DNA of 64,000 bases, from NCBI GenBank assembly GCA_029582165.1, contig CM055875.1, positions 31,998,644 through 32,062,643 on the forward strand. Direction: 5' to 3'. Source of the DNA: Portulaca oleracea (lineage: Eukaryota; Streptophyta; Magnoliopsida; Caryophyllales; Portulacaceae). Below the pieces are notes generated by a model. It was not told the origin of the DNA. It saw only the letters and a list, made by a program, of their open reading frames with translations, and did no database searches. Of the stretch, positions 23,103-34,340 are shown one piece after another. Every line of letters begins with the position of its first letter. The first letter of the stretch is position 1. The translations under genes and the position numbers were made by a program.

Positions 23103-23468
23103 AAAGAAATTGTGCGTAAGACCATAACTACCGTACGGAGGTTCAAGGGTGTTCATCATTAGACCTCCTCCAGCTGAGTATATAGCAACATCATCAATCG
23201 GAGCAGCTGGATCTATGGTAACCGCCTGTCCCAAAATCTCATGAAACCTTCCAGCCACCCATGTTTAACAAAAGTAACAAAGCCGAGACCGTGATGCCCA
23301 AATCTCTTGGGGAGCTTTGGAATATATAAACATCATTACATCCAAAACACGACCAAATCTACCAAAATTGTGTTGAAGATCATCTGTGGTTGCCTCTTGA
23401 GTTAGCCTTACAACAAATATCTTTATGCACGTTCCCCTAAGTGTGTCATATCTAGGAGTGGGCAACAT
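23103..23468 (-). pseudogene. RRM-domain RNA-binding protein fragment (pseudogene)
   Basis: The minus-strand frame from 23468 carries KIFVVRLTQEATTDDLQHNF and FGRFGRVLDV, which match the RNP2 strand and the following helix and strand of an RRM. It then degenerates where RNP1 should be (a remnant GLGFVTF is readable across a frameshift near 23265). The next frame gives HEILGQAVTIDPAAPIDDVA and GGGLMMN, matching the end of the RRM and the glycine-rich tail of plant hnRNP-like proteins. At least two frameshifts and the lack of the rest of the gene make it non-functional. No introns are visible, so it may be a retrocopy or a captured exon. Confidence 0.7.
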
Positions 23469-23469
23469 G

Positions 23470-23900
23470 CCGGGCCGGGTCGTGTCAGGGTCAGTCCATT
23501 AGTCATGTAGAGTTGGGTTGAGTCAAGGTTGACCCTTTCTATGGGTCGGGTCAGGGCTTTTTAGTAAATATAAGGGTTGGCCAATGGGTCGATCTGTTTG
23601 ACGCTAAAGTTAAAATTAAGTGTAATAAACAAAGTAATTATGGTAATTATTATTCAATGTAGAGTATTAATTAAAAATATATTTAAGTAAGGCTAACATT
23701 TAAAATAATAGGAAAAAATATTTATTTTGAATTATTGATAGGTCGATCCTCTCCGGTCGATTCACCGACCCTTTAACGTACATTGTGAAACGAGCTAGCT
23801 TGTTAATGACCCGACCCCTCATCGACCCGACCCTTTGACAACCCTTATTTTTTAAGACAGAACCCTCTTGACCCTATAGAATCCGACCCATCACTCACCC
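23470..23900. repeat. Repeat rich in GGGTCGGGTC / GACCCGACCC in inverted arrangement
   Basis: The left half carries GGGCCGGGTC and GGGTCGGGTC, the right half GACCCGACCC and CGACCCGACCC. That is consistent with a foldback MITE. Exact ends were not found. Confidence 0.4.
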
Positions 23901-23932
23901 GTAGTCCCTTCCATAAAGCAAAGTCGGACGGG

Positions 23933-24153
23933 CAGTGGCGGATCTAGACTACGAAATTAACGGTGTCATAATATTTTGTATAATTGGATTGTTGTGCTGA
24001 ATTGAACACCCTTATTAATATTTTCTCGGTCTTTTCTAGGGTGTCCATTTAACATAAATATACAGTAACCTCCTAAAATATAATAGATTTCTTAAATTTT
24101 TTTTGGAGCTTGGGGTGTCCGTGGACAACCTTAATTTTGGGGATCCGCCACTG
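23933..24153. mobile_element. 221 bp MITE with GTGGCGGATC ends
   Basis: Begins CAGTGGCGGATC and ends GATCCGCCACTG, a perfect 12 bp inverted repeat. The flanks CGGACGGG and TGGATGGG agree at 6 of 8 positions, consistent with an old 8 bp TSD. It shares ends with the element at 1960-2568. Confidence 0.85.
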
Positions 24154-24263
24154 TGGATGGGCTTACAAGGTATGTAGGAGCACCTAATCGTGTAAGAATT
24201 TACTTTTTTACCAAGATTGTTTATTTCCACAAGATATATTTGTTGACTATAAATAAAACAACA

Positions 24264-25209
24264 GTTTTGCTAAACGTCGTCCTGGGGGCGATGGTTAAGA
24301 AAGAATCTTAGTTATTTTTTTTATTTGCAAATTAATCCTATATAATCTAATATATGTAATAAAATATTACATTTTTAACAAAATATACCTTATTATCTAA
24401 TCAAATCTACATAAATCTTAACATTACCTTATTAGCATTTTCTAATTATTTTCTTAAATGAAATTTGCTTTGGAAATAGCAAAATTTTTTCTATCAACGA
24501 AATAGCAAGAGTTGATTATTGTTACCGATTTATGGAAATAACATGTGAAATATCCAAAACATAATTATATTCTCATGAGTTGAAATTTTGAATGTTGACC
24601 CCTTAGTTATTGTAGTAATTGTACTTTAGTTTTAAGATAATACGATGATAATTAAATGATAAGATTAAAATGAAGTTTTAGGCGTGAATGATAAATTAGT
24701 TACGCTCTGTTCTGGCATTACCGTTTGAAGTAACGTTTAGCGTTTTGACTAATTAAAACTTTTAATTGCATAAATATTAACGTTCGATAAGATAGGGGTT
24801 TTGAGGAGCGTTTAACATCTCAATTAATATTTGGTAAAACATTAATAAAGTCAACGTTTAGCATTTAAAGTAGCGTTTCATTTTTTTGGTAAAAAAATAC
24901 GCTTTGAAATATCTTTGGAAATGATCTTTATCGATATCCTTTTATGTCTATTCATGTTAATCTGGCTATTAATGTGTTCAATAAATTTAGCGATTGAGTT
25001 AGCGAATAATAAATTTCATTTAAGAAAATAATTAGAAAATACTAATAAGGTAATAATAAGATTTATGTAGATTTGATTAGATAATAATATATATTTTGTT
25101 AAAAAGATAATCTTTTATCACATATATTAAATTGTATAAAATTTTACAAATAAAAAAATAACTAAATTTTTTTTTTAATCATCACCCACAGAACGATGTT
25201 TAGCAAAAC
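24264..25209. mobile_element. 946 bp non-autonomous element with about 200 bp TIRs
   Basis: The left arm (24264-24470) starts GTTTTGCTAAACGTCGT and is mirrored by the right arm (25005-25209), which ends in GTTTAGCAAAAC. Shared words include TAATCAAATCTACATAAATC and TTTTCTAATTATTTTC. The centre is AT-rich with CGTTTAGC words and no gene. I did not find a clear TSD. Confidence 0.8.
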
Positions 25210-26100
25210 CGATATAACAATATGAAATCAAGCCAACTAGCAACTAGGAAATAACCCAACATAAATTTTGTCAACTTGGATCTTGTTCATTTGAACGTAT
25301 CGCGCCGACAGTTAACTCAAGTTAAATGACTCGGTTGCTAACTCTATCCCCACCTCCTGCAACCTCCATAATTACCTCGGCCCCCTCTTCATAAAAAGCC
25401 TGAGTTTATCTATGACCCATCTTTTTCTTGTCTTTTTCTTATTTTAGTCATTGATATCCATGGCCCATGTTTTAAATTGCATATTCGACTCGTAAAATTC
25501 CACATGCCACTTTCCATGGCAACGTCTAAACCAGTAGAAAGGTCCAGTCGAGAGGTCCAGAAACCCACAGTACACAACTGTCAAATACACCATTAAACAA
25601 TTACATTCAGGCCGACGTCCTAATTAAAACTCCTACGTTTGAATGTTTCTCAATAATTGTTACATTTGAATCTTGAGAAGATTTTAAAAAAATAATATTG
25701 AAAATGATAAAAGTAATAAATAAATTTCTATTTTAGTTATATAATTGTATTGGTAATGATAAAAGTAAGAGGTAGATTTAAAAAATTGTGAATAATATTA
25801 TATTGAAATTGTAAAGTGACAGATATTGTGGAAAATAAAAAATTAGTTAAATTGACAGATATTGAGGAATGGAGGAAGTATTTAATAGTCCTCCATTTTC
25901 TAAACATGCTCGATTAAATGATTGAAAAAGTAAACATTAATTGTTGAATATTCATGGATAACCTTGAATAACACCATTAAAAATCACTAGCAACTTAAAC
26001 ATGCTAAGACCCTCTTTTTAGTCAAAATTTTATCCTTGCTTTACCAAATCTAATTTTATCTTATTATTCCAAAGACAAGGCTTAATTGTAACAAACTTCA
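25210..26100. other. Spacer between a TIR element and BAHD gene 1
   Basis: No gene recognised. Near 25860-25880 the sequence GAATGGAGGAAGTA resembles the edge of an old Stowaway MITE whose partner end has decayed. It contains the 3' flank of BAHD gene 1. Confidence 0.4.
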
Positions 26101-26104
26101 ACTA

Positions 26105-27514
26105 CTAGTACCTTGATGCTTTCTCATCATCTACACTAACAAAACTCATGAACTCCTCGTCCACTTCAAGAGCATTCATTATATGAGGTCTTAAGCATAT
26201 TTCCAAATCCACACTCCCACCTCCTTCACGTCCGGGATTTGCAGTCACTTTACAATTATCCTTATTAGCATAACCCATCCGGACAGCTACAGCCCGACCC
26301 AGCCCGAACTCAGGCCCGTACATGTCGAATCTATGCGACCCGCCAATCAGCACATGGTATTCCCCCTCCCCAAGCATTTCGGCTTGGTTCCCTAGACCGG
26401 GCGGGATAACCATGAGATGCTCCAATAAAAACTTCAAAAACTCCATAATTCCTTCATGGGTCGAACTCTTTTTTACCTCCTGGGCCACAACCCTGGCTGC
26501 CCAGCCCAAGCTTTGTCCCAACAACTCTTCCACCATGCACTTGGACGAGCCGCGACTTATGATATTGCCAAAGTAGTCATCGGATAGAGGCGGCTCAAGT
26601 CGGGTCCGGGCATTCACCAACATAGAGCATGCAGCAGTTACATGACCCGGCGGGTTTCGAGCACGGATGATGGATCTCCAAACCAAACCCGTTAATGCCA
26701 TGAAGGATGATATTGGAACTTGGGTTTCATTTATTGCCTCATTAGCCTTGGCCTTGAGTCTTGCCATCGATTCAGGCGAGAAGTGGAAGATCCTCTCTCT
26801 TAATGGACCCGGGTCGTATCTGACTACGAACTCCTCCGGTTCAAGATACGGCAACTTGAATACCGGACCGTATCCCTCGGGGGCATACATCTTGTAAAGC
26901 GGTACACGGGATATTTGGGTCGAATTTTCGCCCGACATAAATATTTCGGACAAGCTGCTAACGAAGTGGATGAAGGAGGTACCATCCACTATACTATGGT
27001 TCATGGTGAACCCGATGAACACCCCATCTATAAGCTCGGTTACTTGAATGGACAACAAAGGCTTAGTGTGACCATCATAGCCGACCATCTTCTCGCCAAG
27101 ATCGAAAAATGATCGGACAGCAGGGTGGACATCGATGGAGGAGACGATATCCGATACACTAAGGTCCACGTACTTAGCATGGATGAGGCGTGCTCCTGGA
27201 CCCTTGATGCAATCAACGAAGATCCGACAAGCATGCTCGTCTTCATACTTGATTGTTTCAAAGCGGCCAGCTAGAGAGTAGAAGTGGACCAGAGTTGACG
27301 ACAGTGCCTTCTTGAGTCTCCCAACTAGAGATTCGATTTCGGGTCGGGTAGATTCGCTGTCGAAAGCGAAGAGGAGACCCTTTTGAATTGGGTCGATAGA
27401 TAACCCGGCCAAGTCAGTCGGGCCCAAGTGGTATGCCTGCTTGGATGCATCCAATTCGGGCTCGGGTCTAACAAAGCATTCTGAGATCACTTCAAGCCCC
27501 TGTTCATTCACCAT
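26105..27514 (-). CDS. BAHD acyltransferase, At3g50280-like clade (copy 1)
   Basis: Intact single-exon gene for 469 residues, the normal size for BAHD enzymes. These soluble plant enzymes transfer an acyl group from an acyl-CoA to an alcohol or amine of a secondary metabolite. The catalytic HxxxD is present as HSIVD at residues 173-177. The second signature, normally DFGWG, reads EFGLG at 402-406, and MLVNARTRL (298-306) is the expected CoA-channel region. The N-terminus (SECFVRP, then LSIDPIQKGLLF) matches the uncharacterised acetyltransferase clade named after Arabidopsis At3g50280, which also includes EPS1. The substrate cannot be predicted. It is read leftward and is a close paralogue of the gene at 45782-47176. 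The two share coding sequence and part of the leader. No damage is seen. Confidence 0.95.
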   Translation of the reverse strand: MVNEQGLEVISECFVRPEPELDASKQAYHLGPTDLAGLSIDPIQKGLLFAFDSESTRPEIESLVGRLKKALSSTLVHFYSLAGRFETIKYEDEHACRIFVDCIKGPGARLIHAKYVDLSVSDIVSSIDVHPAVRSFFDLGEKMVGYDGHTKPLLSIQVTELIDGVFIGFTMNHSIVDGTSFIHFVSSLSEIFMSGENSTQISRVPLYKMYAPEGYGPVFKLPYLEPEEFVVRYDPGPLRERIFHFSPESMARLKAKANEAINETQVPISSFMALTGLVWRSIIRARNPPGHVTAACSMLVNARTRLEPPLSDDYFGNIISRGSSKCMVEELLGQSLGWAARVVAQEVKKSSTHEGIMEFLKFLLEHLMVIPPGLGNQAEMLGEGEYHVLIGGSHRFDMYGPEFGLGRAVAVRMGYANKDNCKVTANPGREGGGSVDLEICLRPHIMNALEVDEEFMSFVSVDDEKASRY

Positions 27515-27660
27515 TTTAGTACCAAAACTGAGAAAATGATGTAAGTGCTCTACAGTGGGTACTATTTTGAAGAGTTTGGGTTGAATGTGCGATTGAAATT
27601 GGGGTATTGGTTCTTTTAGATACGCTTTTGGTTCACAACTGTTGCATATTTGTAGGGCAC
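27515..27660 (-). promoter_or_regulatory. Leader and core promoter region of BAHD gene 1
   Basis: About 90 bases before the start codon are recognisably shared with the leader of BAHD gene 2 (common words AGTATTTTGAAG, GTTGAATGTG, TTGAAATT). A TATA-like ACAAATATGC lies about 130 bases upstream on the minus strand. The shared block suggests that the duplication included the promoter-proximal region. Confidence 0.5.
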
Positions 27661-27764
27661 AGACTTTACCTTCGGGTGGTTGTCATTTGTCAATTGCTCT
27701 TAGCAGTATTATCCATTTTCAGAAAGAATTCACCCGTGATTTTGTCCATGGACCAAGATACATG

Positions 27765-28310
27765 TAATAAAGGTGGTTAATATCCAACATTTTTTGGTAA
27801 TTTTTAATAATTTTTTTCTAATAATTATATGTATTTATTAACCGTATAAATATAACACTTATTAGATAACTCACCAAATATAAATGATTACCAAATTATA
27901 TCACCCTATTCTTTGGTGAGGTTATTTTCAAGTTTAGATGGATAAGTTGGGATAAATTGAGATAAGTTAGAATGTTTTTTTGAGTAATTATGTTTTTAAA
28001 ATGAATGTTTTTTTGAGAAATTGTGTTAAGTTTGGATAGGTTTGGATATGTTTGGATAAGTTGCGAGTGTTATAGCTAACCTAACCATAGTAAAGAATGC
28101 ACTTTTTATGCATAACTTTATATTTATGAAAATATAAATAAATAATTATTTATATATATATAAGTTGGAATAAACTTCATAGTAAAGAAACATACATTTA
28201 TAATAATTTAAATATGTTTATATTTAACTTTTTGAATGATTTAGGTGATCGAGATTCAAGATAATTATTAACCATATTGAATCAAAATGCTTATTATTTT
28301 ACTTTTGTCT
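27765..28310. mobile_element. Dispersed MITE-like repeat, copy 2, with a nested repeat
   Basis: The outer parts (27765-27900 and 28085-28310) match the family at 120-460 and 53590-53971. The insert at 27905-28085, rich in GGATAAGTTGGGATAA, matches 40612-40830. That implies one repeat inserted into another. Confidence 0.55.
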
Positions 28311-29249
28311 ATATCGAAAAAGAAATAAAATGTTGAAATTTTCTTGAGAGGATCCAGAACGTTAAAAAACTGAGCACTATAAATATGGACCCTTGGATCT
28401 TAGATCAAGGGATGGGAAAAAAAAGGAAAACTTTAGCTTTTTTTTGTACAAAAACAATAGATGTCACGTGAGACATTAAGTGAATGAGGTAAAAAAATAA
28501 AGGGAAATGCATTTGCTGTATTGGGAAGGGAAATGGTGCAGCTTGATTGATTACAATGATGAAGAAAGCATTGGAAACCAAAAAAAAAAAAGAAAGCAAC
28601 AACGTAGGGAGCCTAACAGCTAGACACATTCCCATTCAAGTAGGAAGAACAAGGCAGTGGAAAGGAGAAGAACTAGAGGAGAAGAACAACAGAATTAGGA
28701 TTCAGGTAGGCGATTTGGTTGGGTGTTTCGCTGCGGAATTAGGGTTCCAATTGGGTGCAATGTTCTTTTGGGTATAGGGTTGATAAAGATGGGGTCTTGG
28801 CGGGGGGTTTTCCTGATGGAGTCTTGGCGGAGAATCCAAAATTAGGGTTCCAATTGTGTTGATAAAGATGTGGTCTTGGCTGGGGGTTTTCCATGATGGA
28901 ATTGGTGTGTTAAATGAGCGTTGTCTACAGTGACAATGATTGATGTTCACTGATGAAATTAGTGGTGTCCACGATGGCTTTAGTTAATGTCCACAGTGAC
29001 ATCAGTTAATGTCCACTGATGTAAGTAGGGGTGTCTACAGTGTTGATGAAGTGATTTGAATGTACGAATTTGTTGTGTGACTGAAATTTCAAAATTTTGG
29101 GTTTTGGAAAAACCACCCCCAAAACCCAACATTTTGAAATGTCAGCTACATAACAAATTCGTATATTCAAAATATATAATCAATACTGTGACACCATCAG
29201 TTTCATTAGTGCACATTAACTAATGTTCCTGTGGACAACACCCATATAA

Positions 29250-30556
29250 CACTACAAGATGAACTCTAAGACGCGACCGTCCGCTGTGACCGTTTAATAA
29301 ACGGTCGCATCTTTTTTCGGGCGACAGTTCATTTGCGGCCGTTCACTGAACGGTCGCAAAATTTGCGACCGTTTAATTAAACGGTCGCAAAATTTGTGAC
29401 TGCTCATTGAACGGTCACAAATTTTGTGACCATTAATTTGTGACCGTTCAAATGAACGGTCATAAATTTTGCGACCGTTCAATTGAACGGTCTCAAATTT
29501 TGCGACCGTTCAATTAAATGGTCGCGCGTTTGTTATTAAATGTCAGATCGAAACTCCCCCTTCCTATTCCCTAATTTCCTCATCTCTCTTTCTCGATTCT
29601 TCCTCATCTCACCGGTTCCCTCTCTTTCTCACTCTTCTCTTCTCCATTCCCCTAAACACTCAAACCGATCTCCATCACATTCTCTTTCTCGTCACATGAA
29701 GCCCGACATGCAACACAAAAGTAGCAAGATCGAGAGCCTCCATCTAAATGTTCAAGGGAAGAAATTAAACAGTCGAGCTTTGTGGAAGAATTGAGCAATT
29801 CAAGTATAAAAAGGGAGTGGAGAAGCCGAAGAAGGTGTAGACGGTGTGAAAGATTCCGTTTTTAGGTTTAGGGTTTAGATTAAATTTAATTTTGCATGAT
29901 TAAGTCAAATTTTTTTTGTTTAACATCTTGTAATTTCGGATCTTATGTTCATGTAATCAGATCTGAATTTTGATACTTTCAAAAGTTTAATACATTATCT
30001 GGGTTGATTGTTCATCGTTTCTTGTTTCTTATTTGCTCATTTTCTGGGTTTGTCTTGATTTTCTGCGGATGTTTTATTCGATTTTTTATGTTCATGTTCT
30101 AGTTTATGAGTTTAATATGTTGGGTTACTTGATTCATGTTCATTTTTCCCTTCTCCCTTGTTATGGATCTAGTTTCAATTTCTAGGTTGGATTGTAGTTG
30201 GGTTATTTTTACGAGTAATTTTGATTGAAAAAAAATTCGAAAATTTTGTGACCGTTCAATTGAACGAACACAAATTTGTGACCGTTCATTAGTACGTCAC
30301 AAAATTTTGTTACCGTTCATGAATGGTCGCTCCGGTTTGTGACCGTTCATGTACGGTCGCCCCTTTTTGTGACCGTTCATGAACAGTCGCAAATTAACGA
30401 CCGTTCATTTGAACGGTTGCACGCCCCCTCAAACGACCCTTCAAACGCGACCGTCGTGAACGGTCGCAAATAAACGGTCGCGCGCCTCTGACGCGACCGT
30501 TCAAGCCTAACTTAGACCATTCACAACGGTCTTGTTTTTTAGACCTTCTTGTAGTG
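29250..30556. mobile_element. Non-autonomous CACTA transposon (1.3 kb), nested
   Basis: Begins CACTACAAGATG and ends CTTCTTGTAGTG, with the 3 bp duplication TAA on both sides (29247-29249, 30557-30559). The subterminal regions (29265-29530 and 30245-30540) carry many GCGACCGTTCA or TGACCGTTCA units in both orientations. No transposase is present. The centre (29540-29880) is a CT-rich leader-like segment followed by TTTAGGTTTAGGGTTTAG. Its motif differs entirely from that of the CACTA at 3631-4948, so it is a separate family with the same layout. Confidence 0.93.
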
Positions 30557-30559
30557 TAA

Positions 30560-31110
30560 TACACCAATTTCATGATGGGAAAACCACCCAAAAACAAAAT
30601 GGATGTGGACATTAAACATGAGACGTCAACCATTATTAATATGGACATTAACCATTTCCAATGTGCATATCAACTACAACAAAATGACATACATAAACAG
30701 TGGACATTGCATCATGATTATGGACATCAAACAAAGTAGATGTGAACATCAAGCATGACAACAGTGGGCGTCAATCATTATTACTGTAGAGATCAACCAA
30801 TACCAACGTGCACATCAAGTACAACAACAAGTATAACAAGCGGACATCAAGTTACATACAAAGTGGATATCAAGTTACATACCAAGTGGATATCAAGTTA
30901 TAATAAATGAACAACAAGTATAACAAGCAGGAGAAATCAACCATTATCAGTATTAATTGATAATATTTCTTATGAGAACAACAAATATTTTCATTGTGGA
31001 CATCAAAATATTACAAAGGAAATCAAGTTTTTCCCATTGGAGACATAAGTATTTCATCGGGGACATCAAGTATTTCTTATAGGGACATCAAATATTTCCA
31101 TTAGGAACAT
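30560..31110 (+). repeat. GTGGACATCAA short-repeat array
   Basis: Dozens of loosely spaced GGACATCAA units, in one orientation, inside the 7 kb TIR element. Confidence 0.8.
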
Positions 31111-31289
31111 CATTTTTTTTCTTCTGTTGTCTGCTCTTTCTCTCCCCTTCCTACGATTACATGAATCTTTCACTCTGTTCTTCCCTTTGCCTTCTTCGTC
31201 CATTCAGTATGTTCAAAATGACAATGTAACTCCTAGCCTTCCTTTCATGTTGGCATCAAAATATTGTGTGTCTCTTTTTAGACTTATCA

Positions 31290-34200
31290 AGAACGATGAT
31301 ACAAGTATAAATTGTGGACATTTATCTGTGACAACGTGAGCGTTACGCATTTAATTGGCATGCATTCATTATGGATGTGTGATTGACACCCCCATCTTAT
31401 AAGCAATATAATTGGCATGAAATTTAATAGTGGCAGGGTATATATGAAATTTAATTGACTTTGTTTTAGATTATTTATACGACATTATTAGATGTGGACA
31501 TATAGAATTATCAAAAGGGATGGTACACGTATAGATTGTTGACATCTATATATGACACCGTGGACATTACACATTTAGAGCGTGGACATACATTCATTAT
31601 GGATGTGTGATAGGCGTGGGGTTTAATTGTCATAGAAGAATAAAACATTAAAATGGTTAGGGTATAATGGTAGGTAGAATGTCAAACATTCATTTGGAAT
31701 GTGTGATTGCCATGAAATTTAATTGTGACCACTTATGCTATTGACAGTTCTATCATGGACTTTATATGATATTTTTTAGAATTATCAAGAAGGATGATAC
31801 AAGAATTATCTAAAAGAATTTTGCTTTAGTTTTAAGGGCCCTCAATAGGTGGTATTAGTATCTAATGGGCCCACGGCCCACAACCCATGCTTACCCTACT
31901 TCACCGCCTCTCTAGTCATGCCCTACTAAATCCTCTTTGCAGTTATCCCAAAAAACACTCTTCCCGCTCAATTAGTTTGAATACTTCGATGTTTCATTAA
32001 TTCACAGCCCCAAAGCCTACCCTAACTACTCAGTCCTTCACCCTTCATCTTCCACTCTGCGAATTTCCAGAATTCTGTCTTTTGCTTATGGCCTCGCATT
32101 TGAAGGTACATTTGGCTGGTTTATGTGATTTAGGGTTTGTCAAGGGCCTAGAGAGCGGTGGTAGAGATGCTAATCGAATTGCGTTATGGCCGAATCAACA
32201 ACATTGATTGGGATAATGGGGATTCAGAGGAGTGTAGGGTGACACTGGTTGATTCTAGAAACAGGGTGTTTGCCATTTGAGATTGAAGGTCTAACCTTTC
32301 ATGTTGACTGCTGCATTGGTTGGTGGATTGCGGCGACAAGCATTGGTCCAAACCTTTGGTAGATTGTTGCAACTAACCCTAGAGTGAGTAAGTTAACTCA
32401 ATTAAACTCTGTTGTCTCAAACTTTTATCAGTCTTACGATTTGTCTATTGTGCCTACAAGGGTTTTAGGAATTTGAATATACTTGACAGGAGGATGTTCC
32501 TTTAAGGGGGTAACTGAGGAACTTATTAAACCTATTAATTAATTGTTTGAGTAAATTTTGGTTGAATCTATATATTTAGGTCGAGTAAGTAGAGCAAACA
32601 GATTTTTAAGACAATGGTGTCAATTCAGAAGGTCAAAAGAAAGACAAAATTTTTGTAAACAATTGAAGCTTTACCTTAGTCATGTTATGCTATTTTGAGC
32701 CATTGTATTGCCTTTTGTTCTTTTTGCTGATAGAAATCGTAGGGCATTGGTAGAACAGGGGCAGCATGTGAAGGCATTGCTTATAGAAATCATAGGGCTT
32801 TTCTAGGTTGTACAATGTTGGTCAACTATTTAATTTTAATATAATGGGAAATTGGGAATCCAATATCTTCAATTTGACCCATTTTTTACGCCATTGTTAT
32901 TTCTTTTACAAAGAAACACTCAACCTTCAATTACTTTTAAAATGCTTAATGATAGTGTGTGTTAATTATGTATAGCTTTGAAGTGAGTAGAGTGAGTAGT
33001 GTGATTTCCAAATGATTTTCTGATTTGATATTTATTATCATCTTTATGTGTCGTTGTTGCCATAATTTATATACTATATAGATTCATCTAATATAATTAG
33101 CGACTGTGGATTTAATTGAAGCTATCTGAATTTTAAAAAATATTTTTCAGATGAGACTGTCAATGTATTTTCATTTTTGCAGACATGAATAACAAATTTT
33201 CTCTTTGAGATGTGCTGCTAAGTGAAAAATTCTCTTTGTGATGTATAGTTGGCCATGGAAGAATCATATTTTGTATCAATTCAACGAAAAAAAAATTAGC
33301 TTTGGTAATTACGCATTTTGACTAAACTTTTAGTATGGTTGTTTAGTATGAATGTTACGCATTTTTTAAAAAGGGACTCAATTTACAAATTAGTCTACCT
33401 TATTGCCCAGATCTCCAAAAATGTCAGGACCGGGCCTGTGTGGACATCTATATGTGACACCGTGGATGTTACGCATTTAGAGTGTGGACATGCAATAATT
33501 ATGGATGTGTGATTGACATGAGGTTTAATTCTCATTGAAGAATAAATCATTAAAATGGTTATGATATAATGGTAGGTAGAATGTGATTGCCATGAAATTT
33601 TATTGTCAACACTCATATTGGGAGTTTAATTGTCATAGAAGAAGAAAGCAATAAAATTTTATTGTCACCACTCATGCAATTTAATTGACTTTTTTAGATT
33701 ATTTATACGACATTATTAGATGTGGACATGTAGAATTATCAAAAGGAATGATACACATATAGATTGTGGACATCTATATGTGACACCATGGACGTTACAC
33801 ATTAAAAATGTGGACATGCATTCATTATGGATGTGTGATTGACACCACCATGTTATAAGCAAATATAATTGGCATCAAATTTAATAGTGGTAGGGCATGC
33901 AGTTTAATTGATTTTCTTTTAGATTATTTATACGGCATTATTAGATGTGGACATGTAGAATTATCAAAATGGATGATACATGTATAGATTGTGGACATCT
34001 GTACGTATGTGACATCGTGGACATTACGCATTTAAATTGTGGACATGCATTCATTATGGATGTGTCACTGGCATGATGTTTAATTGTCATAGAAGAAGAA
34101 ATCATTAAGATCATTAGGGTATAATGGTAGGTAGAATGTGACTCATTCATTTGGTATGTGTGATTGCCATGTGATTTTATTGTCACCACTCATGTTATTG

Positions 34201-34340
34201 GCAGTTCTATCATGGACTTATATGACATTATTTTAGAATTATCAAGAAGGATGATATATGTATATATTGGGGACATCTATATGTGACAACGTGGACGGTA
34301 CGCATTTAAAGTGTGGATATTCATTCATTAATGCGTCAAG
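31290..34340 (+). repeat. Several copies of a 225-300 bp repeat
   Basis: Units start at about 31492, 33718, 33943 and 34240 (partial), with more fragments at 31290-31450 and 33420-33600. Each contains GATGTGGACATGTAGAATT, then ATTGTGGACATCTATATGTG, then ACGCATTTA and GCATTCATTATGGATGTGTG. They are separated by unrelated sequence at 31830-33420. Confidence 0.85.
31830..33420 (+). other. Non-repeat insert in the 7 kb element, possibly captured host sequence
   Basis: Unlike its surroundings, this part lacks GTGGACAT repeats. Positions 31860-32400 look like a 5' leader (GGGCCCACGGCCCACAACCC), a short start (ATGGCCTCGCATTTGAAGGTA, which could be an exon-intron junction) and a following stretch readable as LRYGRINNIDWDNGDSEECR. 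I do not recognise this peptide. Capture of a gene fragment is an inference. Confidence 0.35.
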
